A stretch of DNA of 64,000 bases, taken from NCBI GenBank assembly GCA_965200885.1, contig OZ241737.1, positions 2,542,001 through 2,606,000 of the forward strand. The letters are read 5' to 3'. The position numbers and the translations under genes were made by a program. The notes beneath the pieces are model-generated. The model was not told where the DNA came from. It ran no database searches and worked only from the letters and a program-made list of their open reading frames with translations. Source of the DNA: MPNP01 sp026710155 (GTDB lineage: Bacteria; Pseudomonadota; Alphaproteobacteria; Rhodobacterales; Rhodobacteraceae). Below, piece by piece: positions 63,000-64,000 of the stretch (its first letter is position 1; each line of letters starts with the position of its first letter).

Positions 63000-64000
63000 G
63001 GTCGTCCTCCAATAACATTCTTGAGCCAAAGATCCCCTATTGAGAAATCATCATCAAGCCAATGCTTATAATCTTCCAATTCCAACTTACGACATTTTGT
63101 ACACCCATTCTTAAGATCTAGAACAGTGACTTCTTCAACATCAAATTGATCAACTAATAAAGGGGATTGGGTTGCAACTAAGGTTTGAACATGATTCGAA
63201 ACTCTATTTATCATGTTACCAATCAGTATCACGGCTTTTGGATGAAGGCCAAGTTCGGGTTCATCAAGAAGAAGGACATTGGGGAGCATTTCCTTGGGAA
63301 GATTTAATAATGTTACCAGAGCAAAAAATCGAAGAGAACCGTCGGATGTAAGATGAGGACCGAAAGTCTTATCTATAAAATTTGCCTTCCACCTTAGTAA
63401 TACCTTTCCAAAACTTTCGTCAATTGTGAAACGATCGAATACGGGCAGAACACGTGCAATTTGCTGACAAATAAAATCATAACGTTTACGGTCATCTTGC
63501 TCTAACCTGAAGAGTACGGCAGCGAGATTTCCACCATCGAAGTGTAAAAAGTTATTATCTTGATAATCCCGCTTTATGTTAAAGCTGGATTTCTCCGAAG
63601 TATCATTAAATTGATATATGGTCAGTTTTTTCAGAAATTTGGAAACTGTACGAACAATTTCCTTTCCAGTAGGATCGCTAGTATAATTTGTCCGGTCTAT
63701 CGCTGTACCAAAACCAGAACCGATAACACCAGGATAACAATGTAATGTTATTTTTTGCCCATTCTTATCAAAGATATAAATTTCTTCATCACAAATTAAT
63801 GAATCCACAGCTGTTAACTTAAGTGTAAATTCATATTCAATTAGTCCGTATTTCGTTCTAATACCAATTCTTGCCTTAAGTTTTTCTGTAGTACGAATAC
63901 CTCCAAAAAGCAGATCATCAGCCCCACCCTGTTGTTCTACAAATCCTCTCAAGCTATCCTTATGCATAAACTTCAACATTTTAAAGAAACAAAGAATATT
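62996..64000 (-). CDS. AAA family ATPase paired with DUF4276, 5' end outside window
   Basis: An SMC/OLD-like ATPase (AAA_21 type). The frame is open to the right edge, where it reads NILCFFKMLKFM, so the Walker A (expected as GPNGSGKSN just before NIL) is just outside. Visible parts are FVEQQGGADDLLFGGIRTTEKL, the signature LTSDGSLRFFALVTLL, Walker B NVLLLDEPELGLHPKAV, and the QTLVATQSPLLVDQF switch region. Its stop overlaps the DUF4276 start by 4 nt, so the two were translated together. The arrangement recalls two-gene defence systems of an ATPase plus a small Toprim-like protein; activity is unproven. Confidence 0.88.
   Translation of the reverse strand, partial: NILCFFKMLKFMHKDSLRGFVEQQGGADDLLFGGIRTTEKLKARIGIRTKYGLIEYEFTLKLTAVDSLICDEEIYIFDKNGQKITLHCYPGVIGSGFGTAIDRTNYTSDPTGKEIVRTVSKFLKKLTIYQFNDTSEKSSFNIKRDYQDNNFLHFDGGNLAAVLFRLEQDDRKRYDFICQQIARVLPVFDRFTIDESFGKVLLRWKANFIDKTFGPHLTSDGSLRFFALVTLLNLPKEMLPNVLLLDEPELGLHPKAVILIGNMINRVSNHVQTLVATQSPLLVDQFDVEEVTVLDLKNGCTKCRKLELEDYKHWLDDDFSIGDLWLKNVIGGRP

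Noticed and set aside
1..64000. tRNA, rRNA, tmRNA or riboswitch genes
   Set aside because: I looked for T-loop sequences with a matching acceptor stem and for known leader motifs in the intergenic regions and found none convincing; a covariance-model search would settle it.

Overview
The window reads as a chromosomal segment of an uncultured alphaproteobacterium of moderate GC (roughly mid-40s percent by eye). The lineage call rests on gene neighbourhoods: DUF1223 gene - acnA facing ccmABCDG (25.0-31.6 kb), dnaB - alr - mlaEF - cvpA - SDR (33.9-39.7 kb), and der - bamB - YfgM-like gene (39.7-43.5 kb). Core genes are intact. Accessory stretches are full of broken genes, truncated transposases and GC-rich inserts, which suggests a genome undergoing rearrangement and decay, as in many host-associated or niche-restricted lineages. 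That last step is inference.

Layout. 0-5 kb: thrS (cut by the left edge), infC with a non-canonical AUA start, a thiolase, a lipid A acyltransferase and an EamA transporter. 5-8.3 kb: a compact operon of an HpaB-type flavin-dependent monooxygenase, a flavin reductase fused to a RidA domain, and a DUF1028 protein, which looks like a small catabolic pathway. 8.5-12.2 kb: an IetAS-like pair (AAA+ ATPase plus subtilase), a known type of plasmid-maintenance/defence module. 13-22.4 kb: a polyamine-type ABC transporter (potA, potB, potC and a binding protein) with a trimethylamine-dehydrogenase-like enzyme. The binding protein is separated from its permease genes by a 3.3-kb GC-rich insert.

That insert (16.2-19.5 kb) and a second one at 22.7-24.9 kb flank the permease block. 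Each carries a gene for a secreted protein whose signal peptide contains a run of nine C residues. In both genes the run leaves the start codon out of frame with the mature protein, in opposite directions. Both have good ribosome-binding sites and Ala-x-Ala signal peptides, so they look like contingency (phase-variable) loci. A third Cys-rich remnant with a strong terminator and an ISAs1-type transposase remnant lie beside the first.

25-48.5 kb is mostly housekeeping: aconitase, cytochrome c maturation, pyrimidine synthesis (pyrC, pyrE), dnaB, alr, the MlaEF lipid transporter, cvpA, der, bamB, and an RND efflux pair. radA and purF, often found in the dnaB-cvpA neighbourhood, are absent from this stretch. 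49-56.5 kb is accessory: a broken P-loop ATPase, an unrecognised 342-residue protein, a frameshifted relative of the 22.7-kb ATPase, a KAP-family NTPase and a TPR-like protein. 56.7-60.7 kb has a LysM protein with four near-identical 156-bp tandem repeats, a LOG-family protein, RarD and Fe-superoxide dismutase. The right end has a broken acyltransferase, a 188-bp MITE with 29-bp terminal inverted repeats and an 8-bp target duplication, and an AAA ATPase/DUF4276 pair. In that pair the second gene has a one-base frameshift and the first runs off the window.
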